From positions 1-64,000 of the forward strand of contig CAZWZG010000002.1 in assembly GCA_964638245.1 (NCBI GenBank): DNA of 64,000 bases, in the 5' to 3' direction. Origin of the DNA: CAZWZG01 sp964638245 (GTDB lineage: Bacteria; Pseudomonadota; Alphaproteobacteria; Rhodobacterales; Rhodobacteraceae). Positions 7,037-16,120 of this stretch are shown one piece after another (the first letter of the stretch is position 1; each line of letters begins with the position of its first letter). The notes under the pieces are model-generated. The model was not told the DNA's origin and searched no databases. It saw only the letters and a list, made by a program, of their open reading frames with translations. Made by a program: the position numbers and the translations under genes.

Positions 7037-8015
7037 ATATTCCGTGGTTGGCATGGGCAATGCCATCGTCGACGTCCTGACCCAGTGCGATGACAGTTTT
7101 CTGGAGCTGATGGGCATCGAAAAAGGCATCATGCAGCTTGTCGAACAGGCGCGGGGGCAAGTGCTTTATGGCGCGATGGAGGATCGCACCCAGGCGCCAG
7201 GCGGTTCGGTGGCCAATACGTTGGCGGGGCTTGGGAACCTCGGGCTGAAGACCGCCTTTGTGGGACGCGTGCATGACGATGCGCTGGGGCGGTTCTATGC
7301 CAGCGAAATGACCCATGGCGGCACCGATTTCGTGAATGACCCTGTGCCGGGGGGGGAGTTGCCGACGTCGCGTTCAATGATCTTCGTTACGCCTGACGGA
7401 GAGCGCTCAATGAATACGTACCTGGGCATCTCTGCCGAACTTGGCCCCGATGACGTCCCGCAAGACGTTGTTGCCAAGGCAAAAATCCTTTTCCTTGAAG
7501 GGTATCTCTACGACAAGCCCAAGGGAAAAGAGGCGTTTGAAACAGCGGCAAAGGCGGCCCGCGCGGGGGGCGGTCAGGCGGGCATCGCACTGAGCGACCC
7601 GTTTTGCGTCGACCGGCATCGCGCCGATTTCCGACGTCTGGTCAAGGAATTGGACTATGTGATTGGGAACGAGGCGGAATGGACCTCGCTCTATGAAGCG
7701 CCAAACCTGGAAACCGCCCTTGAACTGGCCGCCAAGGATTGCGGCATTGTGGTGTGCACACGGTCAGGAGACCCAGTCGTCCTGATCCGTGGCGACGAGC
7801 GCGTCGAGGCACCCGTCAAGAAAGTCGTGCCGGTCGATGCCACCGGGGCGGGCGACCAATTTGCTGCGGGCTTTTTGTACGGGCTTGCCACCGGACAATC
7901 CCTTGCGCGATCTGGTGCCATGGGCTGTGCCGCAGCGACCGAAGTGATCAAGCATTTTGGCGCGCGCCCCGAAACCGATTTGCGGCAACTCTTTCGATCG
8001 CAGGGTCTGATCTAG
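7029..8015 (+). CDS. PfkB-family kinase, probable adenosine kinase
   Basis: A 328-residue ribokinase-fold enzyme that phosphorylates a nucleoside or sugar with ATP. It has the N-terminal GMGNAIVDV, the glycine-rich GGSVANTLAGLG (58-69) and the anion-hole/catalytic motif DATGAGD (D270-D276, catalytic D276). The start is a TTG at 7029, supported by GAGGAGAAGG just upstream and by the family's M-T-x-Y N-terminus; the first ATG (7053) would remove the first strand. Rhodobacterales relatives are annotated adenosine kinase. Coupled to nth by overlap. Confidence 0.88.
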   Translation: MTEYSVVGMGNAIVDVLTQCDDSFLELMGIEKGIMQLVEQARGQVLYGAMEDRTQAPGGSVANTLAGLGNLGLKTAFVGRVHDDALGRFYASEMTHGGTDFVNDPVPGGELPTSRSMIFVTPDGERSMNTYLGISAELGPDDVPQDVVAKAKILFLEGYLYDKPKGKEAFETAAKAARAGGGQAGIALSDPFCVDRHRADFRRLVKELDYVIGNEAEWTSLYEAPNLETALELAAKDCGIVVCTRSGDPVVLIRGDERVEAPVKKVVPVDATGAGDQFAAGFLYGLATGQSLARSGAMGCAAATEVIKHFGARPETDLRQLFRSQGLI

Positions 8016-8020
8016 CCGCA

Positions 8021-8068
8021 TTTTCTGTTTGAAAATATCCCGGGGAGCGCGAGGGGCAGCGCCCCTCG
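8021..8068 (+). repeat. Convergent-gene hairpin repeat, copy 1
   Basis: TTTTCTGTTTGAAAATATCC followed by CGGGG and then a perfect hairpin CGAGGGGC-AGC-GCCCCTCG (8050-8068). It fills the gap between the converging kinase and sulfotransferase genes. It is closely similar to the copy at 63679-63722 and related to copies at 11213, 17594 and 30097. Probably a two-way terminator. Confidence 0.75.
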
Positions 8069-8073
8069 TTCCG

Positions 8074-8874
8074 TCAGCCCAACTTGGCGTGCACTTCTGC
8101 CAGATCGATTTCGCCCAGTGGTTCTTTGCGGCCCGGACTGTCGGGATCGTATTTGAACAGCGTGAAATCGCGGTGGTAGATTTCATAGACAAGATGGCGC
8201 GCCAGATCGTCGAAATAGTCTTCGATGGGGTGGGCACGTTTCGGACCGTGCCCCTCTGACTCATTGAACCGCGGAATGTTCGTTACATCCACGGCGACCG
8301 GCGTTTCGATCATATCAAGGACGGATTTCATGCCGTCCGCAAAATTCTCGGTATGAAAGATCTGATCGTAGCGCCCGCCATTGGCGATGAACGTCGAAAT
8401 ATGCCCGGACATGGCCGACCAATGGATGTCGGGTTCCATCGGTTTGCGGTAGCGGATGGTGTCGCGCGCAAACAGCAGGAACCGCCGAAACGAGGCGATC
8501 TGATCGAAATCGCCCTCGACCTCGATCCCGTATTTCTGGATCAGCATCGGCACCAGATTGCCCCGATATCGGTTGCCGTTGCGCTGAATGCCACAGATCT
8601 TGTCAAAGAAGGACGACAGGATCCGCGTGTAGGGATTGCGGACACAGGTAAAGGCAATCGCCTTATGGTTGCGCACCGTATCCTCGATCATGGGCTGACT
8701 TTGGTCTTGGGACCATTTGTGCAAACCGGTCGTCGAGTCGTGGATATCGCCGTCAAAAAACGTGCCATGATCGGAAAAGTACATGATCTGGCCAATTGTC
8801 GAGCAGGCGCATTTGGGCACAACGCGGTAAACCACGCTGCCGCTTTCGGTCATCCAGGTGCCTGGAAATCCCAC
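8074..8874 (-). CDS. Sulfotransferase family 2 protein
   Basis: A 266-residue cytoplasmic enzyme expected to move sulfate from PAPS to a glycan or small molecule. The 5'-phosphosulfate loop is VPKCACSTIG (about 19-28) and the 3'-phosphate loop is CVRNPYTRILSSF (about 77-89); both are family 2 hallmarks. The start is a GTG at 8874 preceded by GAGGAGG at good spacing; an ATG seven codons in is weaker. It is divergent from a GT14 glycosyltransferase gene 143 bases away, so the two may act on the same surface glycan (inference). Confidence 0.85.
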   Translation of the reverse strand: MGFPGTWMTESGSVVYRVVPKCACSTIGQIMYFSDHGTFFDGDIHDSTTGLHKWSQDQSQPMIEDTVRNHKAIAFTCVRNPYTRILSSFFDKICGIQRNGNRYRGNLVPMLIQKYGIEVEGDFDQIASFRRFLLFARDTIRYRKPMEPDIHWSAMSGHISTFIANGGRYDQIFHTENFADGMKSVLDMIETPVAVDVTNIPRFNESEGHGPKRAHPIEDYFDDLARHLVYEIYHRDFTLFKYDPDSPGRKEPLGEIDLAEVHAKLG

Positions 8875-9017
8875 TGCGATGTGCCTCCTCGACGCGCCTT
8901 TTCAACCTTGAGGTGACGCTTTGCCCAAACGTAACCAAAAAACATGGCTTTCTTCAATGCTGCTTCATCGTTAACCCTTATGGTCAATAAAAGAGCAGGC
9001 GCAAATAACAGGCAGAA

Positions 9018-10595
9018 ATGGCAAAGATCGCCTTCATTTTGCTGTGTCACAAGGATCCGGACGCGATCATCGCGCAGGCCATTCGCCTGACCGCGGCGGG
9101 CGACTATGTCTCGATCCATTTCGATGCCAGCGCGACCGATGACGACTACGCGCGCATCCAGAAAGCGCTCCGCAAGAACACATCTGTTGTCATGGCGGGC
9201 AACCGCGTCAAAGGGGGCTGGGGGGAGTGGAGCCTTGTGCAAGGCTCGCTCAATGCCACGCGCGAGGCGTTGGAGGCCTTCCCCAAGGCCACGCATTTCT
9301 ATTTGTTGTCGGGCGATTGCATGCCGATCAAGTCGGCCGATTATGTGCACAAATTCCTAGATCGCGATGATGCCGATTTCATCGAAAGCTTCGACTTCTT
9401 CAAGTCCGACTGGATCAAAACGGGGCTGCGGGAAGAGCGGCTGATTTACCGCCACTATTTCAACGAGCGTGACCAGAAGGGCCTGTTTTACACAGCACTG
9501 AACGCCCAGAAACGACTTGGTCTAAAGCGGAAAGTGCCCGCCGATCTGGAGATCATGATTGGATCGCAATGGTGGTGCCTGCGGCGACAGACCATCGAGG
9601 CCATCCTTGCCTTCATCGCCAAGCGGCGCGACGTTTTGCGGTTTTTCCGGCGCACCTGGATCCCCGACGAAACGTTCTTTCAGACACTTGTGCGCCATCT
9701 GGTGCCTGAACCCGAGATCCGCTCGCGCACGCTGACCTTCTTGATGTTCAGCGACTATGGATTGCCGGTGAATTTCTATGACGATCACTACGACATGCTG
9801 ATCGGTCAGGACTTCCTCTTTGCCCGCAAGATCAGCCCAGAGGCCGACGAACTCAAACAGCGGCTGGGCGATCTTTTCGCGACCCGAGGCAAGACGTTCC
9901 ATATCTCGAACGAAGGCAAGCGGCTGCATGATTTCCTGACATCACGGGGCCGCATCGGGCAGCGGTTTGCGCCGCGGTTCTGGGAGAAGGAAGCGACGCT
10001 GGGCCGCGAGCGAGAGTTGTACATCGTGACCTGCAAGAAGTGGCATGTGGCCAAGCGGCTTTTGGATCAGTTCAGCCAGGTTTCGAACGTGCCGCTCATT
10101 GAATACCTGTTTGATGAAGAGGGCACCGCATTGCCCGATCTGGGCGGCATTCAGCACTCGATCGCCAAGCGGACCCGCCACCGACGCGCGCTTTTGCGGA
10201 TGCTGTTTGACTATTTCGAGACGGATCGGCTGTTGATCTGTCTGGACCCGGCCAACATCGAGCTTTTCCGCGATTTCCACTCGGACCGCTCCAAAACGCG
10301 GGTTCTGGAGGTGGAGTGCAATTTCTCTGATCCCTACCTTGTTGGACATGCAAAGCGTGTCGGATTGCTGGGCGAAGACAGCACGCCTGCAACCGAGGCC
10401 TCGATCCTGCCAACGATCCGAAACGACATCGCGCTGGAGGCGGACCGGTTGCGGGACGAGAAATTCCCCGAGCATCACCGCTATCGCGAGGATGCAACGC
10501 GCAGTGAGAACATTGATGCGTTGACGGCGTTCCTTTCGGTGTCCAAAGATCAGGCGTCCAAGGTTGTCGACAACCAATACGTCTTTGCCGAATAG
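9018..10595 (+). CDS. Core-2/I-branching-type (GT14) glycosyltransferase with C-terminal domain
   Basis: A 525-residue protein. The N-terminal part (about 1-300) begins AKIAFILLCHKDP and contains YLLSGDCMPI and GSQWWCLRR, typical of beta-1,6-N-acetylglucosaminyltransferase (branch) enzymes. The rest (about 310-525) resembles the DUF5927/5928-type extension seen in Rhodobacterales; it reads IVTCKKWHVAKRLLDQF and may be a nucleotide- or sulfate-handling fold. There is no signal or transmembrane segment. The acceptor is unknown; the divergent sulfotransferase suggests a sulfated glycan. Confidence 0.8.
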   Translation: MAKIAFILLCHKDPDAIIAQAIRLTAAGDYVSIHFDASATDDDYARIQKALRKNTSVVMAGNRVKGGWGEWSLVQGSLNATREALEAFPKATHFYLLSGDCMPIKSADYVHKFLDRDDADFIESFDFFKSDWIKTGLREERLIYRHYFNERDQKGLFYTALNAQKRLGLKRKVPADLEIMIGSQWWCLRRQTIEAILAFIAKRRDVLRFFRRTWIPDETFFQTLVRHLVPEPEIRSRTLTFLMFSDYGLPVNFYDDHYDMLIGQDFLFARKISPEADELKQRLGDLFATRGKTFHISNEGKRLHDFLTSRGRIGQRFAPRFWEKEATLGRERELYIVTCKKWHVAKRLLDQFSQVSNVPLIEYLFDEEGTALPDLGGIQHSIAKRTRHRRALLRMLFDYFETDRLLICLDPANIELFRDFHSDRSKTRVLEVECNFSDPYLVGHAKRVGLLGEDSTPATEASILPTIRNDIALEADRLRDEKFPEHHRYREDATRSENIDALTAFLSVSKDQASKVVDNQYVFAE

Positions 10596-10605
10596 GAGCG
10601 CACCC

Positions 10606-10986
10606 ATGAGCTGGGACTACGATCCGGAAAACATCTTTGCCAAGATCCTGCGTGGTGAGATTCCCAACTCGACGGTTCTTGAGACGGATCATGCGCTGGC
10701 CTTTCGCGACATCAACCCCCAGGCACCGACCCATGTGTTGGTGATCCCAAAGGGGCCTTACGTCAGCTATGACCACTTTGCCGCTGAAGCCAGCGATTCA
10801 GAGATTGTCGGGTTCACGCGCGCGGTGGCCGAGGTCTGCAAGGCCGAAGGTGTGTCACTGGCCGACACCGAAACGGGGCACCGTCTGATTGCCAACGCCG
10901 GCACCTATGCCCACCAGGAAGTTCCGCATTTTCACGTGCATATCCTGTCGGGACGCGCGATGGGGCCATTGATCCTGCCTGCTTGA
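10606..10986 (+). CDS. HIT-family nucleotide hydrolase (HinT-like)
   Basis: A 126-residue histidine-triad protein with the catalytic H108-F-H110-V-H112 motif. HinT-type enzymes hydrolyse adenosine phosphoramidates and aminoacyl-AMPs in the cytoplasm. Start ATG 10606 follows AGGAG at 10594-10598; upstream in-frame codons overlap the glycosyltransferase and are not needed. It lies 10 bases after the glycosyltransferase, so the two are probably co-transcribed. Confidence 0.93.
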   Translation: MSWDYDPENIFAKILRGEIPNSTVLETDHALAFRDINPQAPTHVLVIPKGPYVSYDHFAAEASDSEIVGFTRAVAEVCKAEGVSLADTETGHRLIANAGTYAHQEVPHFHVHILSGRAMGPLILPA

Positions 10987-11029
10987 TCCGTCTATCCTGC
11001 GCCCGTTGCCCAATGAGAGTGTCGCACCC

Positions 11030-11206
11030 ATGACCATCGAAGTTCCTGAGACCGAAATCGTGGATACGTGGAAGGTCGCATGCGATGGCGGCGAAGGCGC
11101 CCTTGGTCATCCGCGCGTTTGGCTTCAGATTCCCGAAGACATTGGCTGGGTCGAATGCGGGTATTGCGATAAGCGGTACATCCACGCGAGCAAGGCAGAC
11201 GGCTAG
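11030..11206 (+). CDS. Zinc-finger domain protein, zf-CHCC (NDUFS6-like)
   Basis: A 58-residue protein with ligands C18, H27, C43 and C46 in the pattern CDGGEGALGHP...CGYCDKRY. This is the domain of the complex I accessory subunit NDUFS6/B13, which alphaproteobacteria carry as a free small protein. Zinc binding is clear from the residues; a role with NADH dehydrogenase is inferred from the mitochondrial relative. ATG 11030 is preceded by a GAGAG. Confidence 0.9.
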   Translation: MTIEVPETEIVDTWKVACDGGEGALGHPRVWLQIPEDIGWVECGYCDKRYIHASKADG

Positions 11207-11212
11207 GACCCT

Positions 11213-11247
11213 AGGGGGCGCTGCCCCCTTTCTCCCGGAGTACTTTT
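11213..11247 (-). repeat. Convergent-gene hairpin repeat, copy 2
   Basis: Read on the minus strand: AAAAGTACTCCGGGAG, then the perfect hairpin AGGGGGC-AGC-GCCCCCT (11229-11213). It lies between the zf-CHCC gene and the convergent TetR gene, in the direction of the latter. Confidence 0.7.
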
Positions 11248-11260
11248 AACAAGAAGAAGT

Positions 11261-11851
11261 CTAGACGAGGCGTCGAAAAACGCTGTAGAAAAAGGCTTTG
11301 CGTTGGTCCTCCGGCATGCGTTGGACCGGTAGCATGCGACCGGAGATAAGCAGTTCGGCGAAGCCGTGGACCATGCTCCATGCGGCGATGACGCCTGCCA
11401 TGTCGGGTTGGGCTTCTGCGTCGCCTTCTTCGTGGGCGGCGACGGCGCGTACGAGATGAGTAAAGGACGCTCCGCCGATCTTATCGATTTCGCCGTCTTC
11501 GGTTTTCAGCCGTTGCGAGCTGAACATCAGTCGAAAAAGGGCCGGGTGCGCCTGAGCGAAGGCGACATAGCCGTGAGCCGAGGCCACAAGACGGGATTTG
11601 GCATCCGGCTCGGCCTGATCCTGTTCAGCCTCCATCATTTCGGTGAACCTGTGAAATCCGTCTTCGGCGAGGGCCATCAATAGGCCCGTTGTATCCTTGA
11701 AGTGATGTGCTGGGGCGGCATGACTAACGCCGACTTCGCGGGCAACCGCGCGCAGCGAGAACCCTTCAAGACCCTTGGTTTCCAACACAGTTTCCGCAGC
11801 CTTGATCAAAGCCGGGCGGAGATCGCCGTGGTGGTAGGTCTCTTTTTTCAT
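11261..11851 (-). CDS. TetR-family transcriptional regulator
   Basis: A 196-residue repressor with an N-terminal helix-turn-helix (about 1-55, MKKETYHHGDLRPALIKAA and FSLRAVAREVGVSHAAPAHHF) and a ligand-binding C-terminal half of the WHG type. ATG 11851 matches the family N-terminus; longer readings run through the operator. It is divergent from the ABA4-like operon and shares a 20-base palindrome with it, which makes that operon the probable target. The ligand is unknown. Confidence 0.88.
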   Translation of the reverse strand: MKKETYHHGDLRPALIKAAETVLETKGLEGFSLRAVAREVGVSHAAPAHHFKDTTGLLMALAEDGFHRFTEMMEAEQDQAEPDAKSRLVASAHGYVAFAQAHPALFRLMFSSQRLKTEDGEIDKIGGASFTHLVRAVAAHEEGDAEAQPDMAGVIAAWSMVHGFAELLISGRMLPVQRMPEDQRKAFFYSVFRRLV

Positions 11852-11880
11852 GGGAGTATTAAGGCGGATCATCTTGTCAG

Positions 11881-11900
11881 TGTCAAATTTAAACTTGACA
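11881..11900. promoter_or_regulatory. TetR operator overlapping two divergent promoters
   Basis: TGTCAAATTT / AAACTTGACA is a 20-base inverted repeat matching at 9 of 10 pairs. TTGACA at 11895-11900 forms a -35 for the plus-strand operon (possible -10 TATGGG at 11919). The mirror TTGACA at 11886-11881 is a -35 for tetR (possible -10 TTAATA at 11862-11857). One bound dimer could block both. Confidence 0.7.
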
Positions 11901-11967
11901 GTGAAAAGATCCAACGCATATGGGTAACTTGCCACTGTAAAGATATGTCTCGAAGCGAGGTCTGCCC

Positions 11968-12402
11968 ATGACGCCCGACGTCCTGTTTCAATTCACCGGT
12001 CCGCTTGCGATGGCAGGCTGGCTGGTCCTGCTTGCGTCCCCCGTGGCGCCGCGCGTCGCACAGGCGATCTCTGGTTACATCATCCCGGCCATTCTGTCGG
12101 TCGCCTACACTGCGTTGATCCTTGTTTACTGGAGCGGGGCGGAGGGCGGGTTTGACAGCCTTGAGAACGTGATGCGTCTGTTCGATTTCCCCGGAGCGGC
12201 GCTGGCAGGCTGGGTGCATTTCCTGGCGTTCGATCTGTTTATCGGGGCGTGGGAAGTGCGCACGGCGCGCCGCGAGGGGATCCCCCATTGGCAGGTCATC
12301 CCCTGCCTGTTCCTGACATTCATGTTCGGGCCTATCGGCCTGATCCTATTTCTTGGACTGCGGGCGATCCGTGGTCGCTTTTTGATCGGGCAGGAGGCCT
12401 GA
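11968..12402 (+). CDS. ABA4-like (DUF4281) integral membrane protein
   Basis: A 144-residue protein with four hydrophobic helices and the family blocks FPGAALAGWVHFLAFDLFIG and FMFGPIGLILF. The plant relative ABA4 is needed for neoxanthin synthesis; the bacterial role is not known. It is first in a two-gene operon (4-base gap) under the probable control of the divergent TetR protein. Confidence 0.82.
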   Translation: MTPDVLFQFTGPLAMAGWLVLLASPVAPRVAQAISGYIIPAILSVAYTALILVYWSGAEGGFDSLENVMRLFDFPGAALAGWVHFLAFDLFIGAWEVRTARREGIPHWQVIPCLFLTFMFGPIGLILFLGLRAIRGRFLIGQEA

Positions 12403-12406
12403 AACC

Positions 12407-13237
12407 ATGACGGATGCATCCTTTGAATTGACCCTTGAGGCGGGCCAGCGGCGTCCCCGCCTGTTTGTTGAGCCGATCTTTGCAAAAGCCGGTTTCCTTC
12501 TGGCGCTGTCGCTCGTCGTGACGCTGAGCGCCTTTGCGCTCGATGGACGGGTGTTTCAGGGTGAGAACATCTGGCTGAAGCCAATCAAGTTTCAATTTGC
12601 CCTCAGCATCTATCTGCTGACGCTGGCCTTTTTCGCCCGTTGGTTGCCCGAGGGGATGATTGAGGGCTGGAAGTACCGGACGTTTGCAGGTGTCGTGGTC
12701 TTTTGCATTGTCGGTGAGATCCTTTGGATCGGAGGGGCTGCGGCCTTGGGTACCGCGTCGCACTACAATGACGGGACGCCGCTGACGTTCTGGCTCTATA
12801 ACCTGATGGGTGCCTTTGCGGTGACGTTGACCTCCGCTTCCCTAGTATTCGGCATTGCGATTGCGCGGAATTCCGATACGGGGCTTGATCCGGCCGTGAA
12901 GCTGAGCGTGGTTCTGGGTCTGATCCTGACATTTGTGCTGACTTTGCCAGCGGCGGGCACGCTGTCGATGATGCCGGGGCACCACATTGGCGAGGTCGTG
13001 ACCGGCGCGCGGGTGCCCTTCATGGGGTGGTCGGGCGAGGTCGGTGACCTGAGGATTGCGCATTTCTTTGCCACCCATGCGATGCACTTCCTGCCTTTGG
13101 CGGGGCTCGCGGTGCTCATGTTGCCTGTGGGCGTTCGCAAGCCCGCCGTGATGGTCGCCGCCTTAGCCTTCATCGGCTTCACGGCGTTCACCTTTGTGCA
13201 GGCATTGAACGGTCAGCCGCTGATCCCGATCACCTGA
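12407..13237 (+). CDS. Integral membrane protein of unknown function
   Basis: A 276-residue protein with about seven hydrophobic helices (near 28-48, 62-80, 98-118, 130-152, 165-185, 220-240 and 250-268). Conserved-looking polar features include WLKPIKFQFALSIYLL, which carries charges between helices, and HFFATHAMHFLP, with three histidines that could bind metal or heme. I do not recognise the family. It is co-transcribed with the ABA4-like gene and probably repressed by the TetR protein. Confidence 0.75.
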   Translation: MTDASFELTLEAGQRRPRLFVEPIFAKAGFLLALSLVVTLSAFALDGRVFQGENIWLKPIKFQFALSIYLLTLAFFARWLPEGMIEGWKYRTFAGVVVFCIVGEILWIGGAAALGTASHYNDGTPLTFWLYNLMGAFAVTLTSASLVFGIAIARNSDTGLDPAVKLSVVLGLILTFVLTLPAAGTLSMMPGHHIGEVVTGARVPFMGWSGEVGDLRIAHFFATHAMHFLPLAGLAVLMLPVGVRKPAVMVAALAFIGFTAFTFVQALNGQPLIPIT

Positions 13238-13245
13238 CGCTGGAC

Positions 13246-13293
13246 CCCCCGCGCTAGAGGTGGCATGCCTTGGCGGTCACCAAAGCGCGGGGG
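13246..13293 (+). promoter_or_regulatory. Long inverted repeat covering the polA ribosome binding site
   Basis: CCCCCGCGCT (13246-13255) and AGCGCGGGGG (13284-13293) are perfect 10-base arms around a 28-base loop. The 3' arm overlaps the polA Shine-Dalgarno (GGGGAG, 13290-13295). There is no T-tract. It may lower polA translation, or mark the 3' end of the upstream operon. Confidence 0.5.
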
Positions 13294-13300
13294 AGTTGCC

Positions 13301-16120
13301 ATGTCATTCGGGAAAGGTTGCCATTTAAGCCTGATCGACGGCTCGGCCTTCATCTTTCGCGCCTATCACGCGCTGCCGCCGCTAACGCGGAAATCGGACG
13401 GCCTTCCTGTGGGGGCCGTTTCGGGATTCGTGAATATGCTCTGGAAGATGGTCGAAGAGCAGAAGGGGGCGGATGCGCCGACCCATGCGGCGGTCGTGTT
13501 CGACAAGGGGTCGCACACGTTCCGCAACGACATGTACGACCTTTACAAGGCGAACAGGGACGAGATGCCCGAGGATTTGCGCCCTCAGATCCCGCTGACG
13601 CGAGAGGCGACGCGGGCCTTCAACATTGCCTGTTTGGAGCAGGAGGGGTTCGAGGCCGATGACATTATCGCGACGCTGGCCTGTCGCGCGCGAGAGGCTG
13701 GTGGTCGGGTGACGATCGTATCCTCGGATAAGGACCTGATGCAGCTGGTCGGGGACGGTGTTGAGATGTTTGACGCCATGAAGAACCGCCGGATCGACAG
13801 CGATGGTGTCGTCGAGAAATTCGGCGTGGGGCCGGAGCGGGTGGTCGATGTGCAGGCCTTGGCTGGCGACAGCGTCGACAACGTGCCGGGCGCGCCCGGG
13901 ATCGGGGTGAAGACGGCGGCGCTCTTGATCAATGAATACGGCGATCTTGATACGCTTCTGGAACGTGCCGAAGAGATTAAGCAGCCCAAGCGACGCCAAA
14001 CGCTAATCGACAATGCGGATCAGATCCGTCTGTCGCGCGAGTTGGTGAAGCTCGATTGCGAGATGGAGCTGGACTACACGCTCGACAGTCTGGAGGTGCA
14101 GGATCCGCAAGCCGAGACGCTGCTGGGGTTCCTGAGCTCGATGGAATTTCGCACGATCACCAAGCGGGTGGCAGACGCGCTGGGCGCAGAAGCGCCGGTG
14201 ATCGAAGCGCCGGAAGTGGTCGAAGAAGATGCGCCTGCCGAGGATGTTCCGTTTGATCATGGCAAGTACGAGCGTGTCGGGGATCTGGCCGCGCTGGAGC
14301 GCTGGATCGCGCTGGCCCATGCGCGCGGGTACGTGGCGGTGGATACCGAGACGACCGGGTTGAACGAGATGACGGCCGATCTGGTGGGGGTGTCGCTTGC
14401 AGTGGTGGCGGGCGAGGCCTGCTATATCCCGCTCACCCATCGGGCCGAGGCGGAGGATGATTTGTTTGGGTCAGATGCGCTGGCTGAGGGGCAGATTGAC
14501 CTTGAGGCTGCCTTGCAGGCGTTGAAGCCGATGCTGGAGGATCCGAGCGTTCTGAAAATCGGGCAGAACATGAAGTACGACGCCAAGATCCTGGCGCGCT
14601 ATGGGATCAGTGTCGCGCCGATCGATGACACGATGCTGATGTCCTATGCCCAGAATGCGGGGCTGCACAATCACGGGATGGACCTTCTGAGCGAGCGGTA
14701 TCTGGGCCACAAGCCGATTGAGATCAAAAGCCTGCTTGGGTCCGGCAAGTCGATGAAAACCTTCGACAAAGTGCCGCTGGAGGACGCGGTCAGGTATGCC
14801 GCTGAGGATGCCGATATCACGCTCCGCCTGTGGCAGCACTTGAAACCACAGTTGCATAAGAAGCGCGTGACGACCGTTTATGAAACGCTGGAGCGGCCTC
14901 TGGTGCCGGTCCTGGCCGAGATGGAGATGCATGGCATTAAGGTTGATCGCGATACGCTGAGCCGGATGTCGAATGCGTTCAGTCAGAAGATGGCGGCGCT
15001 GGAGGACGAAATACAGGATCTGGCGGGGGAAAAGTTCAACGTCGGCTCCCCTGCACAGTTGGGGGAAATCTTGTTCGACAAGATGAGCCTGCCGGGTGGC
15101 AAACGCGGCAAGACGGGAAAATACGGGACGCCCGCGGATGTGCTTGAAGACCTTGCCACCGAGCACGACCTGCCGGCGCGGGTGCTCGACTGGCGACAGC
15201 TTCAGAAGTTGAAATCGACTTACACGGACGCGCTTCAGGAGCACATCAACCCCGACACGGGCCGGGTGCACACATCCTATTCGATCGCGGGGGCAAACAC
15301 GGGGCGACTCGCCTCGACTGACCCGAACCTGCAGAACATTCCAGTCCGATCCGAAGAAGGCCGCCGCATCCGCGAGGCGTTTGTGGCCGAGCCGGGCAAG
15401 GTTCTGGTCAGCCTCGACTATTCCCAGATCGAGCTGCGCATTCTGGCCCATATCGCTGGGATCGACGCGCTGAAGGAGGCGNNNNNNNNNNCTTTGATGT
15501 CGTGACCGGTGACGTTCTGTGGAAACAGCCACGCCGCGACAGCCTCGGAGATGTTCAATGTCCCGATGGAAGAAATGACGCCGGACGTGCGGCGACAGGC
15601 CAAGGCCATCAATTTTGGCGTGATCTACGGGATTTCGGGGTTCGGGCTCGCACGGAACCTGCGGATCCCACGGTCCGAGGCCCAAGGGTTCATCGACCGC
15701 TACTTCGAACGCTTCCCCGGCATTCGGACTTACATGGACGACACCGTCGCCTTTGCGAAAGAACACAACCGTGTCGAGACGCTGTTCGGGCGCAAGATCA
15801 ACACGCCCGAGATCAACGCCAAGGGCCCGCATGCGGGCTTTGCGCGCCGCGCTGCGATCAACGCGCCGATCCAGGGGACGGCCGCCGACATCATTCGCCG
15901 CGCCATGGTGCGTATGCCCGATGCCATCGCGGATCAGCCTGCGAAAATGCTGCTTCAGGTCCATGACGAACTGCTCTTTGAAGTGGACGAAGGCGCGGTC
16001 GATACCCTGATCGCCACGGCCAAAGAGGTCATGGAAGGTGCAGCGCACCCGGCGGTCCATCTCGACGTCCCGCTCGTCGTCGATGCGGGCCAAGGCGCAA
16101 GCTGGGCCGAGGCCCACTGA
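13301..16120 (+). CDS. polA: DNA polymerase I, interrupted by an assembly gap
   Basis: The repair and Okazaki-fragment polymerase. It has a 5'-3' exonuclease domain (residues 1 to about 290), a 3'-5' proofreading domain that is probably active because DTETTG (D348, E350) is intact, and the polymerase domain with the A-motif DYSQIELR, the O-helix RRQAKAINFGVIYG and the C-motif VHDEL. The gene is broken at 15482-15491 by ten Ns. Just after them, 38 bases (15492-15529) do not read as PolA and contain an in-frame TGA at 15503; homology resumes at HAATASEMF. This looks like an assembly fault, not a true pseudogene. Start ATG 13301 has GGGGAG upstream. Confidence 0.9.
15482..15491. other. Assembly gap (10 N) inside polA
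   Basis: Ten undetermined bases. The family would need about 7 residues (F-x-x-G-x-D-I) between KEA and HAATASEMF, but the assembly holds 48 bases there, so the flanking 38 bases are suspect too. Confidence 0.98.

Noticed and set aside
15482..15529. polA as a true pseudogene or insertion site
   Set aside because: Ten Ns and mismatched flank indicate an assembly fault; both halves keep frame and all key motifs.
14471..16117. 548-codon minus-strand frame opposite polA
   Set aside because: It crosses the N gap and is antisense to clear PolA motifs.
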